Source: an uncultured Bacillaceae bacterium (lineage in GTDB: Bacteria > Bacillota > Bacilli > Bacillales > Bacillaceae_L). From it: a stretch of DNA of 64,000 bases. Shown here in pieces: positions 37,484 through 46,167 of this stretch. The position numbers and the translations under genes were made by a program. The stretch is taken from assembly GCA_947497585.1 (NCBI GenBank), contig CANMHG010000005.1:62001-126000 (forward strand), read 5' to 3'. The number at the start of each line of letters is the position of its first letter. Positions within the stretch are counted from its first letter, which is position 1. The notes below the pieces were generated by a model. That model searched no databases. It was given only the letters and a program-made list of their open reading frames with translations, and had not been told where the DNA came from.

Positions 37484-38683
37484 CTATTTACAGAAAATGT
37501 GCTTACCAATTCTCTTTATTTGTGGTCGGCCCCAAATCCACTTACTAGTTGCCGTATCAGGATTAAAATAATAGATAGCCTCACCTGTTGGATCATACCC
37601 ATTTATAGCATCAATTACGGCTTTTTTAGCCTTCTCATTAGGCGTTAACCAAATTTGCCCATCTGCAACCGCTGTAAATGCAAGGGGCTCGAATATTACC
37701 CCTGAGACAGTATCAGGAAAAGTTGGGCTATTAATTCTGTTTAAGATAACCGCAGCAACTGCTACCTGACCAATATAAGGCTCTCCGCGTGCTTCACCAT
37801 AAACGGCATTTGCCATTAACTGAATATCATTTTGCGAAAATCCTCCTGGCATATTGGCTGCTGTAGCTCCTTGTTGCGCTTCAGCTTGTTGCTCTTCCTC
37901 TTGAGCTGCAGGTTCCCCACCAGCTTGGTCCTGATTTTGCTGTGGTTGAGCTGCTTGATCTTGTTGCTGTTGATTTTGCTGTGGCTGAGCAGCTTGATCT
38001 TGCTGCTGTTGATTTTGCTGTGGCTGAGCCGCCTGATCTTGCTGTTGTTGATTTTGCTGTGGCTGAGCCGCCTGATCTTGCTGCTGTTGATTTTGCTGTG
38101 GCTGAGCCGCCTGATTTTGCTGCTGATTTTGCTGTGGTTGAGCTGCTTGTCCTTGTTGCTGTTGATTTTGCTGTTGTTGATTTATCTGTTGTGGATTCAT
38201 TCCTTGAGCTTTATATTGTTTTTCTTGCTCCATTCTAATTTGTTCAGAGCTTTTTCTGGCTTTCTCTATAGTTGCTTTAGAAGGTGCCGTTTGAATATTC
38301 CAGGCTACTCCACCATAATGAGTAAATCGATTGCCTTTTTTCAGGTTGTCGTAAACAAAAGCTTTATTGAACTTAGTTGCTCTTGTAAGCATTTCTTTTG
38401 TCTTTTGTCCAACTAGTCCATCTACTTCAGTTAACCCAAACGCTTTTTGAAAATTCCTTACTGCCCAATAGGTACTCCAACCATATACACCATCAATTGT
38501 GCCATGGTAATAACCGTTATACTGAAGCCTAGACTGAAGTTCGATTACATCCTCACCTGTTGCACCTCTTTGGATAACCTGTTCTGAGAAAGCATCTACT
38601 TGATGCACGTTTATACTTCCAAAAAAGGTAGTTGCGATAAGTATGGGTACTACTAAAAACAATTTGAACATTTTTACGTTCAT
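37484..38683 (-). CDS. sleB: Spore cortex-lytic enzyme SleB with long Gln-rich linker
   Basis: SleB is a lytic transglycosylase that cleaves spore cortex at muramic-delta-lactam during germination. The 399-residue protein has a signal peptide (cleavage near QVDA-F32), a PG_binding_1 domain (about 38-100, RGATGEDVIELQSRLQYNGY), a linker, and a Hydrolase_2 catalytic domain (about 283-399, NAVYGEARGEPYIGQVAVAA with the catalytic Glu). The linker (about 155-275) contains six AAQPQQNQ-type repeats (180-253) and is what makes the protein about 95 residues longer than B. subtilis SleB. The start follows AAGGAGG. Confidence 0.92.
   Translation of the reverse strand: MNVKMFKLFLVVPILIATTFFGSINVHQVDAFSEQVIQRGATGEDVIELQSRLQYNGYYHGTIDGVYGWSTYWAVRNFQKAFGLTEVDGLVGQKTKEMLTRATKFNKAFVYDNLKKGNRFTHYGGVAWNIQTAPSKATIEKARKSSEQIRMEQEKQYKAQGMNPQQINQQQQNQQQQGQAAQPQQNQQQNQAAQPQQNQQQQDQAAQPQQNQQQQDQAAQPQQNQQQQDQAAQPQQNQQQQDQAAQPQQNQDQAGGEPAAQEEEQQAEAQQGATAANMPGGFSQNDIQLMANAVYGEARGEPYIGQVAVAAVILNRINSPTFPDTVSGVIFEPLAFTAVADGQIWLTPNEKAKKAVIDAINGYDPTGEAIYYFNPDTATSKWIWGRPQIKRIGKHIFCK
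37925..38146 (-). repeat. In-frame tandem repeat in sleB encoding AAQPQQNQQQQDQ
   Basis: Residues 180-253 of SleB are encoded by six tandem units: one of 12 codons, four of 13 codons (39 bp) that are nearly identical in DNA, and one of 10 codons. All length differences are multiples of three. The antisense strand is open through the repeat, which produces a spurious leucine-rich frame. Confidence 0.92.
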
Positions 38684-38787
38684 TGCTTTTTTACCTCCTT
38701 AACCATTTTTTATATATAATTACAAGTATTTTCTGTAGAGAAATGTATTTTATTCAGATTCTCGCAAATTCAATTTATTAATGAACT

Positions 38788-38821
38788 AGAAAAAGACCTG
38801 ATATGAGGAATATCAGGTCTT
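38788..38821 (-). terminator. Intrinsic terminator after prsW
   Basis: AAGACCTGATAT (38793-38804) and ATATCAGGTCTT (38810-38821) form a perfect 12-bp stem; the preceding A-run gives CUUUUUC in the minus-strand transcript. It lies 17 bp past prsW. Confidence 0.85.
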
Positions 38822-38837
38822 CTCGAAGTTACGTATG

Positions 38838-39476
38838 TTATTGTTTTGCTAACTTTACTTTTCTTAAACCAAACCACCATAAAAAGATCATGAATGGAAG
38901 CATAAAGTAAATCCACATTTGAGTTGACAAAATAATATAATCATAAAACCCATGTAAAATAAAAGGAAGTAAAAGAGCAATACCTATCCATTTCTTTTCA
39001 GCTTTCCCCTGAGAAAGCTTTGCTTTACCTAAATAATAACCCATAATAACTCCGAACAAAGCATGGCTAGACACTGGTAATAACGCTCTGCCAATTGCGA
39101 ATTCCACGCCATTTGCCACTAGATATAATATGTTTTCAATTGTTGCAAATCCTAAGGAGATAGAAGATCCGTATACAATACCATCGTAGTGTTCATCAAA
39201 ATCAGCATGCTTATAAACCGTATAAAATAGAACGAACCATTTGAAAAATTCCTCTAATAAACTAATTGATATAAATGCTCTGAGAAATTCTGATTGAAAC
39301 ACATTTTCTACTTGTATTACATACTGAATAAACATTATTGGAAAAACAAGCACAGCACCAAATACGAATAGCCTAAAAACCATTGAAATAGGCTCAGAAT
39401 CATATTTATCTTTAAGGTAGAAATAACTCAACAGGGCTAAACCAGGTGCAATACCGGCTGAAATGACCCCCAACAT
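38838..39476 (-). CDS. prsW: Intramembrane site-1 protease PrsW
   Basis: PrsW starts regulated degradation of anti-sigma factor RsiW in B. subtilis by cutting its extracellular part. The 212-residue protein has about six or more membrane helices and the family motifs [12 protein letters not shown] (EExxK), [11 protein letters not shown] and [14 protein letters not shown], with HGFYDY in a later helix. It starts after GAGGATTAGG. Its usual substrate gene rsiW is not in this window; sigX-rsiX at 55353-57117 is a different ECF pair. Confidence 0.9.
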   Translation of the reverse strand: MLGVISAGIAPGLALLSYFYLKDKYDSEPISMVFRLFVFGAVLVFPIMFIQYVIQVENVFQSEFLRAFISISLLEEFFKWFVLFYTVYKHADFDEHYDGIVYGSSISLGFATIENILYLVANGVEFAIGRALLPVSSHALFGVIMGYYLGKAKLSQGKAEKKWIGIALLLPFILHGFYDYIILSTQMWIYFMLPFMIFLWWFGLRKVKLAKQ

Positions 39477-39569
39477 ACCTAATCCTCATTTCATTCTATT
39501 TTTTTTTATCGTATCATGATATTGTTAAAATGGGAACGAAATCACGGATAATTTTGAAGGAGTTATACT

Positions 39570-40541
39570 ATGAAGAAAATATTAATACTACATACAGGTG
39601 GAACAATTGCGATGAAGGAAGACAAAGCAACAGGAGCAGTCGCACCTGATAAAGAAAATCCTCTCCATTCGACTACTTCAGAGCTTTCTAAAATAGCTAC
39701 TATTTATGTAGAAGAGGTTTTTCAGCTACCTTCTCCGCACATCACCCCTATAGAAATGTTAATTCTAAAAGATATAATTGATAAAAAAGTGCAGGAAGAC
39801 AATATCGATGGTGTTGTTATTACACATGGTACAGACACACTCGAGGAAACAGCTTACTTTTTAGATTTAACAGCTCAATCTAATATCCCAATCGTCGTTA
39901 CGGGTGCTATGAGGTCAAGTAATGAACTAGGATCAGATGGACCTTATAATCTTATTTCATCTGTTCGGGTCGCTGCAAGTGATGCCGCAATAGGTAAAGG
40001 TGTGCTTGTTGTTCTAAATGATGAAATACATACTGCAAAAAATGTTACTAAAACCCATACAAGTAATATTGCAACCTTTCAAAGTCCTCAATATGGACCA
40101 CTAGGAATCGTCACAAAACGTGGAGTTTCATTTCATCACACTCCATTACTGAGAGAAAGCTATGATATTCAAACAATTAATAAAAATGTATTGCTCTTAA
40201 AAGCTTATGCAGGAATGGATGACCTAATTTTTAAAGCGATGGAAACTGTTAGCTTTGATGGATTGGTAATTGAGGCTTTAGGACAAGGTAATTTACCACC
40301 GAAAATGGTAACAGGCATAGACTCACTAATTAAAAGAGGAATCCCAGTTGTACTTGTTTCCCGTTGTTTTAATGGCTTTGTTTCTGACACCTATGGATAT
40401 AAGGGTGGAGGAAAGCAATTAAAGGATATGGGTGCTATTTTATCGAATGGACTAAATGGACAAAAAGCTAGAATAAAACTACTTATCACACTTGAAACAA
40501 CAAATGACTCTACACGACTTCAAGAACTATTCTTGAGGTAA
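39570..40541 (+). CDS. ansA: L-asparaginase (type I, cytosolic)
   Basis: AnsA hydrolyses asparagine to aspartate and ammonia. The 323-residue protein has the two catalytic threonine motifs, LHTGGTIAM near the N-terminus and VITHGTDTLEETAYF, followed by VVTGAMRSSNELGSDGPYN, without a signal peptide. It stands divergent from prsW with its own GAAGGAG site. It is convergent with ypdA and shares a bidirectional terminator with it. Unlike in B. subtilis it is not paired with an aspartase gene here. Confidence 0.92.
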   Translation: MKKILILHTGGTIAMKEDKATGAVAPDKENPLHSTTSELSKIATIYVEEVFQLPSPHITPIEMLILKDIIDKKVQEDNIDGVVITHGTDTLEETAYFLDLTAQSNIPIVVTGAMRSSNELGSDGPYNLISSVRVAASDAAIGKGVLVVLNDEIHTAKNVTKTHTSNIATFQSPQYGPLGIVTKRGVSFHHTPLLRESYDIQTINKNVLLLKAYAGMDDLIFKAMETVSFDGLVIEALGQGNLPPKMVTGIDSLIKRGIPVVLVSRCFNGFVSDTYGYKGGGKQLKDMGAILSNGLNGQKARIKLLITLETTNDSTRLQELFLR

Positions 40542-40550
40542 GTGAATTAA

Positions 40551-40587
40551 AAAAAGCTAAAGAGTATTGAACACTCTTTAGCTTTTT
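40551..40587. terminator. Bidirectional terminator shared by ansA and ypdA
   Basis: Perfect 15-bp arms (AAAAAGCTAAAGAGT at 40551-40565 and its complement at 40573-40587) with a 7-base loop end in A5/T5. The right arm includes the ypdA stop codon. Confidence 0.9.
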
Positions 40588-41552
40588 GCTTTCTGGAAAA
40601 TGGAATCAGCAATTTGATCTCCATGGAACCTTCCGTTTTCAATGAAAATCTCATTTGCATTATTTCCTGCAGCAATTACCCCAGCTATATAAACACCCTT
40701 TATATTGGTCTCCATAGTCTCTGGGTCATAAGCTGGTCGGCCTGTAGCCTCATCAATTTTTATCCCCATTTTACTAAGAAAACTATGATCTGGGTGGTAA
40801 CCTATCATCGCAAAAACATAATCATTGTTAATTTCAATTTCTTCCCCACTTTTAATGTAAATAATGGAATCTTGTGTGATTTCTTTCACGGTAGAATTAA
40901 ATTCCATAGTGATGGTCTGATTTCGAACGAGTGCTTCGAATTCGGGAAGAATCCAAGGTTTAATGCTAGGCGAATATTCGGTACCACGGTATAATACAGT
41001 TACTCTTGCATCCACCTTGACTAGTTCTAAAGCTGCATCAACACTCGAGTTTTTACCACCAATAACGGCTACATCTTTATCAAAATACGGATGAGCTTCT
41101 TTAAAGTAATGGGAAACTTTATCTAAGTCCTCACCCTTAATATTTAAATAATTAGGGTTATCGTAATAGCCAGTGGCAATTATTGTATACTTGGATTCAT
41201 AAAACCCCTTTGACGTTTTAATTGTAAAATGGTCATTATCACCTTGCTTCACCCATTCTACACATTCGAACGAATTAATACGCAATTTCTTCCGCTTCGC
41301 AACCTCACGATAGTATGCCAGTGCTTGGTTTCTAACTGGCTTCCGATTTTCTGTTATAAAGGGAACTCCACCGATTTCTAACTTCTCACTCGAACTAAAA
41401 AAAGTTTGATGGGTAGGATAATGGTAGATTGCATTTACAATATTTCCTTTTTCTATGATTAAAGGATTGAATCCTTTTTCTTTTAAAGCAATCGCAGCTG
41501 AGAGACCACATGGCCCTCCACCTACAATAATGATTTCTTCTTTCTGCAACAT
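40578..41552 (-). CDS. ypdA: Bacillithiol disulfide reductase YpdA (Bdr)
   Basis: YpdA is an NADPH/FAD oxidoreductase that reduces bacillithiol disulfide in Firmicutes. The 324-residue protein shows the FAD-binding IIIVGGGPCGLSAAIALKEK (containing the conserved Cys of the GGGPCG motif implicated in catalysis), ATGYYDNPN, the NADPH-binding VAVIGGKNSSVDAALEL and a C-terminal GVYIAGVIAAG. The ATG at 41552 follows GGGGAG. It lies downstream of gudB with a terminator between. Confidence 0.92.
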   Translation of the reverse strand: MLQKEEIIIVGGGPCGLSAAIALKEKGFNPLIIEKGNIVNAIYHYPTHQTFFSSSEKLEIGGVPFITENRKPVRNQALAYYREVAKRKKLRINSFECVEWVKQGDNDHFTIKTSKGFYESKYTIIATGYYDNPNYLNIKGEDLDKVSHYFKEAHPYFDKDVAVIGGKNSSVDAALELVKVDARVTVLYRGTEYSPSIKPWILPEFEALVRNQTITMEFNSTVKEITQDSIIYIKSGEEIEINNDYVFAMIGYHPDHSFLSKMGIKIDEATGRPAYDPETMETNIKGVYIAGVIAAGNNANEIFIENGRFHGDQIADSIFQKAKS

Positions 41553-41593
41553 CAACACTCCCCACGTTCTTCCTAATGCACTATATGCCTGAA

Positions 41594-41630
41594 AATAAAA
41601 AATCTCCTATCTAAAAATGATAGGAGATTT
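41594..41630 (-). terminator. Intrinsic terminator after gudB
   Basis: AAATCTCCTATC (41600-41611) and GATAGGAGATTT (41619-41630) form a perfect 12-bp stem followed in minus-strand RNA by UUAUUUUC. It lies 31 bp past gudB. Confidence 0.85.
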
Positions 41631-41661
41631 ATAGTGAATATGCAAATGATTGCTTTTAAAA

Positions 41662-42942
41662 TTAAATCCAACCTCTGAAGCGAGATGCTTCAGCCATTTT
41701 TCTCACACCAACCATGTATGCGGCTAAACGCATGTTCACTCTTCGGTTACGTGATGTATCATAAATATTATTGAAAGAACGGACCATAACTTTTTCAAGT
41801 TTCTCTTCTACTTCTTCTTCACTCCAGTAATAACCTTGGTTGTTTTGGACCCATTCGAAGTAAGAAACCGTAACCCCACCAGCACTTGCTAAGACATCCG
41901 GAACTAATAAAATACCACGTTCAGTTAGAATTTCGGTTGCCTCTAATGTTGTTGGGCCATTGGCTGCCTCAACAACTATGCTTGCGCGAATATTATGTGC
42001 GTTTTCTTCAGTAATTTGATTTTCGATAGCTGCAGGTACTAAAATATCGCAATCTAATTCAAGTAGCTCTTTGTTTGTAATTGTATTGTTAAATAGTTTT
42101 GTCACTGTACCAAAGCTATCGCGGCGATCTAATAGGTAATCTATGTCTAAACCATTTTCATCATGTAAACCACCGTATGCATCTGAAATACCAATTACTT
42201 TCGCTCCTGCATCATGCATGAACTTAGCCAGGAAGCTTCCTGCATTACCAAAACCTTGAACAACTACTCTTGCACCCTCTAACTCAATACCAATTTTCTT
42301 TGCAGCTTCACGGATACAAATTGTAACTCCTTTTGCAGTAGCAGATTCACGACCATGAGAACCTCCTAGAACCAAAGGTTTTCCAGTGATAAAACCAGGT
42401 GAGTTAAATTCATCAATACGGCTATACTCATCCATCATCCATGCCATGATTTGTGAATTCGTAAATACATCTGGTGCTGGGATATCTTTTGTTGGACCAA
42501 CAATCTGACTGATTGCTCGTACATACCCACGGCTTAATCTCTCAAGCTCTCGGAATGACATATCACGCGGGTCACAAACAATTCCGCCTTTACCACCACC
42601 ATAAGGTAAGTCTACGATTCCGCACTTTAAGCTCATCCAAATGGATAATGCTTTCACTTCTTTTTCAGTAACTCCTGGATGAAACCTTATCCCACCCTTT
42701 GTAGGGCCTACAGCATCGTTATGTTGTGCACGGTAGCCAGTAAATATCTTTACTGATCCATCATCCATTCGAACTGGTATTTTTACAGTCATCATTCGAA
42801 TAGGTTCTTTTAGTAATTCATACACTTCTTCAGGATACCCTAACTTTTCTAGTGCTTTATGTATAACAGTTTGTGTAGATTTTAGGACATCAAGTTTATC
42901 GTGGTTGTTTTGTGTAGTTTCGGTATTCTTTTCGGCTACCAT
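41662..42942 (-). CDS. gudB: NAD-specific glutamate dehydrogenase
   Basis: GudB catabolises glutamate to 2-oxoglutarate and ammonia. The 426-residue protein shows the substrate-binding GPTKGGIRFHP and MSLKCGIVDLPYGGGKGGI (catalytic Lys), PAPDVFTNSQIMAWMMDEYS and the Rossmann VVVQGFGNAGSFLA. The cofactor loop reads EKEVKALSIW with a single VKA, so it lacks the 9-bp duplication that silences gudB in B. subtilis 168 and should be active. The ATG at 42942 follows GGGAGG. Confidence 0.95.
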   Translation of the reverse strand: MVAEKNTETTQNNHDKLDVLKSTQTVIHKALEKLGYPEEVYELLKEPIRMMTVKIPVRMDDGSVKIFTGYRAQHNDAVGPTKGGIRFHPGVTEKEVKALSIWMSLKCGIVDLPYGGGKGGIVCDPRDMSFRELERLSRGYVRAISQIVGPTKDIPAPDVFTNSQIMAWMMDEYSRIDEFNSPGFITGKPLVLGGSHGRESATAKGVTICIREAAKKIGIELEGARVVVQGFGNAGSFLAKFMHDAGAKVIGISDAYGGLHDENGLDIDYLLDRRDSFGTVTKLFNNTITNKELLELDCDILVPAAIENQITEENAHNIRASIVVEAANGPTTLEATEILTERGILLVPDVLASAGGVTVSYFEWVQNNQGYYWSEEEVEEKLEKVMVRSFNNIYDTSRNRRVNMRLAAYMVGVRKMAEASRFRGWI

Positions 42943-43187
42943 TTGTAAACCTCCCAAAAGATTTTCACTGTTTGTTTAAGTAGTATAAGGAGACAAAACA
43001 GAAATAATACTTCACTTATAGTTAGATTAAGGTAAAACAGGCATAGTAAAACACATTAACAACGATATTTTAATTGTTAATGGTTAATCCTGGGAATGGT
43101 TATTCCTCTTATGAAATATGCATCTATATTAATTCTATACAAAAGTTAGTGAGTTTACTATTTATTATTGTCTACCTTTCATGACAT

Positions 43188-43215
43188 AGTATACACCTTC
43201 CTTAAAAACTTGCAA
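43188..43215 (-). promoter_or_regulatory. Probable sigma-A promoter of gudB
   Basis: On the minus strand TTGCAA (43210-43215) is followed after 16 bp by TATACT (43188-43193). Transcription would start near 43181 and give a leader of about 240 nt before gudB. I see no riboswitch or T-box in that leader. Confidence 0.5.
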
Positions 43216-43253
43216 GACTAATTCAATAGATTTCAAAAATTTTAAGCTTATTT

Positions 43254-43269
43254 TTGTAAACGGTTACAA
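43254..43269. promoter_or_regulatory. Candidate catabolite-responsive element (cre) upstream of gudB
   Basis: TTGTAAACGGTTACA matches the Bacillus cre consensus WTGNAANCGNWWNCA at every defined position. It lies about 40 bp upstream of the candidate gudB -35, centred near -80, a place where CcpA can act as an activator in other operons. CcpA binding is inferred from sequence only. Confidence 0.55.
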
Positions 43270-43311
43270 CAAACAGTTTATAAATAAGGGCAGACACTTC
43301 ATTTTACAATT

Positions 43312-43452
43312 TGAACATTGACCGTTCCTTTGCGCTGCAGGCACTTGCTTTCCGCGGGGAGGGATGTGAGCCTCCTCGGCGCTACGCACCTGTGGGGTCT
43401 CACACTTCCCTCTACTCCCGCAGGAGTCAAGTGCCTTCCGCTCCAATCCACT
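43312..43452 (-). repeat. Dispersed palindromic repeat, copy between gudB and mecB
   Basis: About 141 bp with family ends (CGCTGCAGGCACTTGCTTTC and CAAGTGCCTTCCGCTCCAAT). Outer arms AGGCACTTG/CAAGTGCCT pair. The inner stem here is GGGATGTGAG/CTCACACTTCCC, where the 17651 and 53037 copies have GGAAGTCGAG/CTCGACCTTTCC. Both sides have changed together. Confidence 0.9.
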
Positions 43453-43495
43453 ATCCAATCTTAATTATTTTCAACTCAGAGTCTATACTAAAATT

Positions 43496-43525
43496 AAAAA
43501 CCCCTAGATGATTCTAGAGGTTTTT
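43496..43525 (-). terminator. Intrinsic terminator at the end of mecB
   Basis: Minus-strand RNA CCUCUAGA pairs with UCUAGGGG (8 bp, one G-U), extended by A5/U5. The 5' arm contains the mecB stop codon, so the hairpin follows with no spacer. Confidence 0.82.
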
Positions 43526-44119
43526 GGTTTTATCTATAAATATATTGTAAATTTGTTTGATTGCTTCTTGATTCATTAGCTTTTTGCCATATTCTTCGAC
43601 TCTATAGGTGGTAATTGTAGATGGGTTTCCGAATTCGGCTAGTATTGATATGAAGTCTTCTGTTTGTATCTGTTCTTCGTCTTCGAAGAGTAAATAAAAT
43701 CGATTGTTATATGAATATAATGTTCCAGTTGTTATATTTTTTGAGATTAATCTAGTTGAGAGTTGGATAACATCTTCGAATGTTTGAAATTCATAAAAGA
43801 TATCATCACTTTCATCAAGAGTCACCTGCATTTCAATATAATCATCTACAAATTCCTCATCATCAAAATCTATCTCCTCAACATCTCTGGTAACAATAAC
43901 AACCATTCCTTGGGCTTGCAATGAATATACTTCTACTGCTATTGGACCATTTGCTACGAAGCCTAATTCATCACTTGCTTCCTCAATCATATCTCGAAAG
44001 AGTTGATGAACCTTTAAGGAATCATGCCATAAATCTTCTTTAGATAAGCCTCGATCCACTAAATCATCAAACGTAAGGAAAATTTTGATTTTATCGTTAT
44101 TCAAGCGTTCAAGTCGCAT
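43514..44119 (-). CDS. mecB: Adapter protein MecB (YpbH, MecA paralogue)
   Basis: MecB is a paralogue of the ClpC adapter MecA and delivers proteins such as ComK to ClpCP for degradation. The 201-residue sequence has the substrate-binding N-domain (MRLERLNNDKIKIFLTFDDL, DLWHDSLKVHQLFRDMIEEA), an acidic linker with DDEEFVDDY, and a C-terminal ClpC-binding domain ending in FGNPSTITTYRVEEYGK-type sequence. The ATG at 44119 follows GGGAGGGG; the longer frame from 44140 has no better site. Confidence 0.92.
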   Translation of the reverse strand: MRLERLNNDKIKIFLTFDDLVDRGLSKEDLWHDSLKVHQLFRDMIEEASDELGFVANGPIAVEVYSLQAQGMVVIVTRDVEEIDFDDEEFVDDYIEMQVTLDESDDIFYEFQTFEDVIQLSTRLISKNITTGTLYSYNNRFYLLFEDEEQIQTEDFISILAEFGNPSTITTYRVEEYGKKLMNQEAIKQIYNIFIDKTKNL

Positions 44120-44256
44120 AAAACCCCTCCCAACCGTCACAACACCGTTTTCTACAATTAGTTTATGAAAGTATCTAAATATGGTTCATACTGATTTGAA
44201 GCAGGGATTTTATGTTTTATATGTAATTTTCAATAATCAGTGTTTTTAAGGCAATA

Positions 44257-45021
44257 TTAACTTTTTTTCAAGGTCATTAAATGTGTCTCTGGTTCCGCTC
44301 CTAACCTTAGCGGAACACCTGTCGTACCATATCCATTACTAATCAGTAATTTAAATACACCGTTATCGCTTAATTTACCTTTCTCATAGTAACCAAAATT
44401 CATGATACGTATTTGTCCTCCGTGAGTATGCCCAGTAAGAACAAGTTTAATATTGTGATCCTTTTCTATCTTTTTTACAATTCTAGGATTATGACATGCA
44501 AGAATTTTAAACGAATTGTCACCAGCATCTAATAGGGCCATTTCTAAGCGATCACGCTCTTCGCTCATATCATCAACACCGAGTAAGGATATTTTTTCAC
44601 CACTTCTAGACTCAAAGTTTACAGCAGTATTATCTAAGATTTTAACTCCTTTTTCTAACAATAGTGAATCAAGCCGATGAAAGTCAGTTTCATAATCATT
44701 GTTTCCCCATACAAAATAAGTTGGACCTAAAGCTTTTAAGGCATCAACGTTTTCACTTATTCTTTCAAATGATACACCTTTTTCTGTAAGGTCCCCTCCT
44801 ATAATAACTATATCTGTTTTTCCTACTACTTTATTTATCAGCTTTTCTGATACTTTTCTTCTGTGAATATCTGAAATAAAAAATATCGTAAGCTTTTCAA
44901 GGTCTTTAGGAAAATCGTCAAACATCAGAACTTGCTCTTTAACTAAATTTTTATTTGCTTCTAACCACATATATAGGAGAAGAAAAACAATTGCTATTAA
45001 GATAATATATATATATAACAT
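44257..45021 (-). CDS. ypbG: Membrane-anchored metallophosphoesterase YpbG
   Basis: The 254-residue protein has one N-terminal membrane helix (LYIYIILIAIVFLLLYMWL) and a calcineurin-like phosphoesterase domain. The metal-site motifs are FISDIHRRK, GGDLTEKG, VWGNNDYETD, ACHNPRIV and LTGHTHGGQ, in the correct order. The substrate is unknown. It lies 8 bp after a small membrane protein gene, suggesting joint expression, and matches YpbG by position. Confidence 0.88.
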   Translation of the reverse strand: MLYIYIILIAIVFLLLYMWLEANKNLVKEQVLMFDDFPKDLEKLTIFFISDIHRRKVSEKLINKVVGKTDIVIIGGDLTEKGVSFERISENVDALKALGPTYFVWGNNDYETDFHRLDSLLLEKGVKILDNTAVNFESRSGEKISLLGVDDMSEERDRLEMALLDAGDNSFKILACHNPRIVKKIEKDHNIKLVLTGHTHGGQIRIMNFGYYEKGKLSDNGVFKLLISNGYGTTGVPLRLGAEPETHLMTLKKS

Positions 45022-45029
45022 AGAACCTC

Positions 45030-45425
45030 CTACCCTTGATGCTCATATACAACATTTTTCTTAAAGTCTATTGATATAATACCATATATTACTGTAAAGA
45101 ACGAAAGGACAAGTGTATGCCAGAATCCAATTTGAAATAATAAAATAAAAATCAGTATGACACAATAGCCTAAAGCAGCATTTTTAAATGAAAAGGATTG
45201 TTTCTTTACAATAAACAGTGTTTGTATAATTGCTTCTTTTAGAAGAATTGCATTAGTAATAAATGATATTAATAAACAAATCATCGCTGCAAAAAATTGA
45301 AAAGGATTTAATATAAATCCTATTAACAATTCGGAAAGATTAAAAGGTTCTTCTATTTCAATTAGCCTTATAAAAAAGAAACCACTAAAAAAACCAGTTA
45401 CACCACATAACAATTTAAATAGCAT
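45030..45425 (-). CDS. Small polytopic membrane protein of unknown function
   Basis: A 131-residue protein with about four hydrophobic segments (around 3-19, 32-62, 84-100 and 103-120) and a basic cytosolic stretch (IVKKQSFSFKN). It has no motif I recognise. It occupies the place of ypbF in B. subtilis, between ypbG and ypbE, but I cannot establish homology by reading. It has a strong GGGAGG site and is 8 bp from ypbG, so it is probably a real gene in the same operon. Confidence 0.7.
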   Translation of the reverse strand: MLFKLLCGVTGFFSGFFFIRLIEIEEPFNLSELLIGFILNPFQFFAAMICLLISFITNAILLKEAIIQTLFIVKKQSFSFKNAALGYCVILIFILLFQIGFWHTLVLSFFTVIYGIISIDFKKNVVYEHQG

Positions 45426-45538
45426 CGAAAAAACCTCCCTATTATACCCTTATGAGGATCGCAAAAATACATTCCACTGTTACAATAATTCCAATTAATT
45501 CCCACTCCTAATTTCTGGTAAAAACATATCGATAAAAG

Positions 45539-45566
45539 GCATTTTTTTCACATTACCTCATACTTA
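45539..45566 (+). promoter_or_regulatory. Candidate sigma-E promoter of cotJABC
   Basis: GCATTTT (45539-45545) followed after 13 bp by CATACTTA (45559-45566) resembles the sigma-E -35/-10 pattern, 66 bp before cotJA. Sigma-E control of cotJ is known in B. subtilis. The -35 match is loose. Confidence 0.42.
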
Positions 45567-45631
45567 TAAACTGATATATTGTTTTTGATCGATTATCAGG
45601 TTTATTTCACATCTAGGGGGTTACTACAGCG

Positions 45632-45862
45632 ATGACAAAGTTTACTAGAAGTTGGTATCCATATGCAAGTCCTTTTGATCCTTGTCCACCAATCCCTGTA
45701 AAAACATTTTCTACTCCTCCAAATTTATTTCTAGGATTTCAACCACCAAACTTACAACAATTTTCCCCAAAAGAGGCACTCTGTACAGGTACGCTATGGC
45801 CAATTTTTTATGATCCATATTACAACCCTTATGAAAAGGCTAAAAGGGAGGGTGGACAATGA
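45632..45862 (+). CDS. cotJA: Spore coat protein CotJA
   Basis: CotJA is a small spore-coat component encoded with CotJC, which it associates with in B. subtilis. The 76-residue sequence is proline- and aromatic-rich (SWYPYASPFDPCPPIP, GTLWPIFYDPYYNPYEK), as in the family. The ATG follows AGGGGG. It is the first gene of cotJABC and overlaps cotJB by 4 bp. Confidence 0.92.
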   Translation: MTKFTRSWYPYASPFDPCPPIPVKTFSTPPNLFLGFQPPNLQQFSPKEALCTGTLWPIFYDPYYNPYEKAKREGGQ

Positions 45863-46119
45863 AAAAGTTGCCACCTGAGTATTATGCATTATTAGAAGAA
45901 TTACAAGCCGTAGACTTCGTCCTTGTTGAGCTTACATTGTATCTTGATACTCACCCGAACGATTACCAAGCGATCCAGCAATTTAATAATTGTGCACAAC
46001 AAAGAAAGAAACTAGCTAAACAGTACGAAGCACAGTATGGTCCATTACTTCAGTATGGACGTAGCTATTCAAATTATCCTTGGGATTGGGATGACACTCC
46101 TTGGCCATGGCAGGTTTAG
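45859..46119 (+). CDS. cotJB: Spore coat protein CotJB
   Basis: The 86-residue protein matches CotJB: PEYYALLEELQAVDFVLVEL, TLYLDTHPND, FNNCAQQRKKLAKQYEAQYG and a Trp-rich C-terminus (YPWDWDDTPWPWQV). It starts inside the cotJA stop (ATGA) with AGGGAGG upstream, so translation is coupled. Its biochemical role is not known. Confidence 0.93.
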   Translation: MKKLPPEYYALLEELQAVDFVLVELTLYLDTHPNDYQAIQQFNNCAQQRKKLAKQYEAQYGPLLQYGRSYSNYPWDWDDTPWPWQV

Positions 46120-46167
46120 GAGGAGCAACGTGTAGGCATATATAAATAGGGGGAGGAATGAATATAA

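Noticed and set aside
37925-38146. Possible CRISPR array
   Set aside because: The units are contiguous, in frame, multiples of three and inside sleB; there are no spacers or cas genes.
37832-38416. 194-codon leucine-rich plus-strand frame
   Set aside because: It is the antisense of the sleB repeat region; its composition mirrors the CAA/CAG-rich linker codons and it has no ribosome site.
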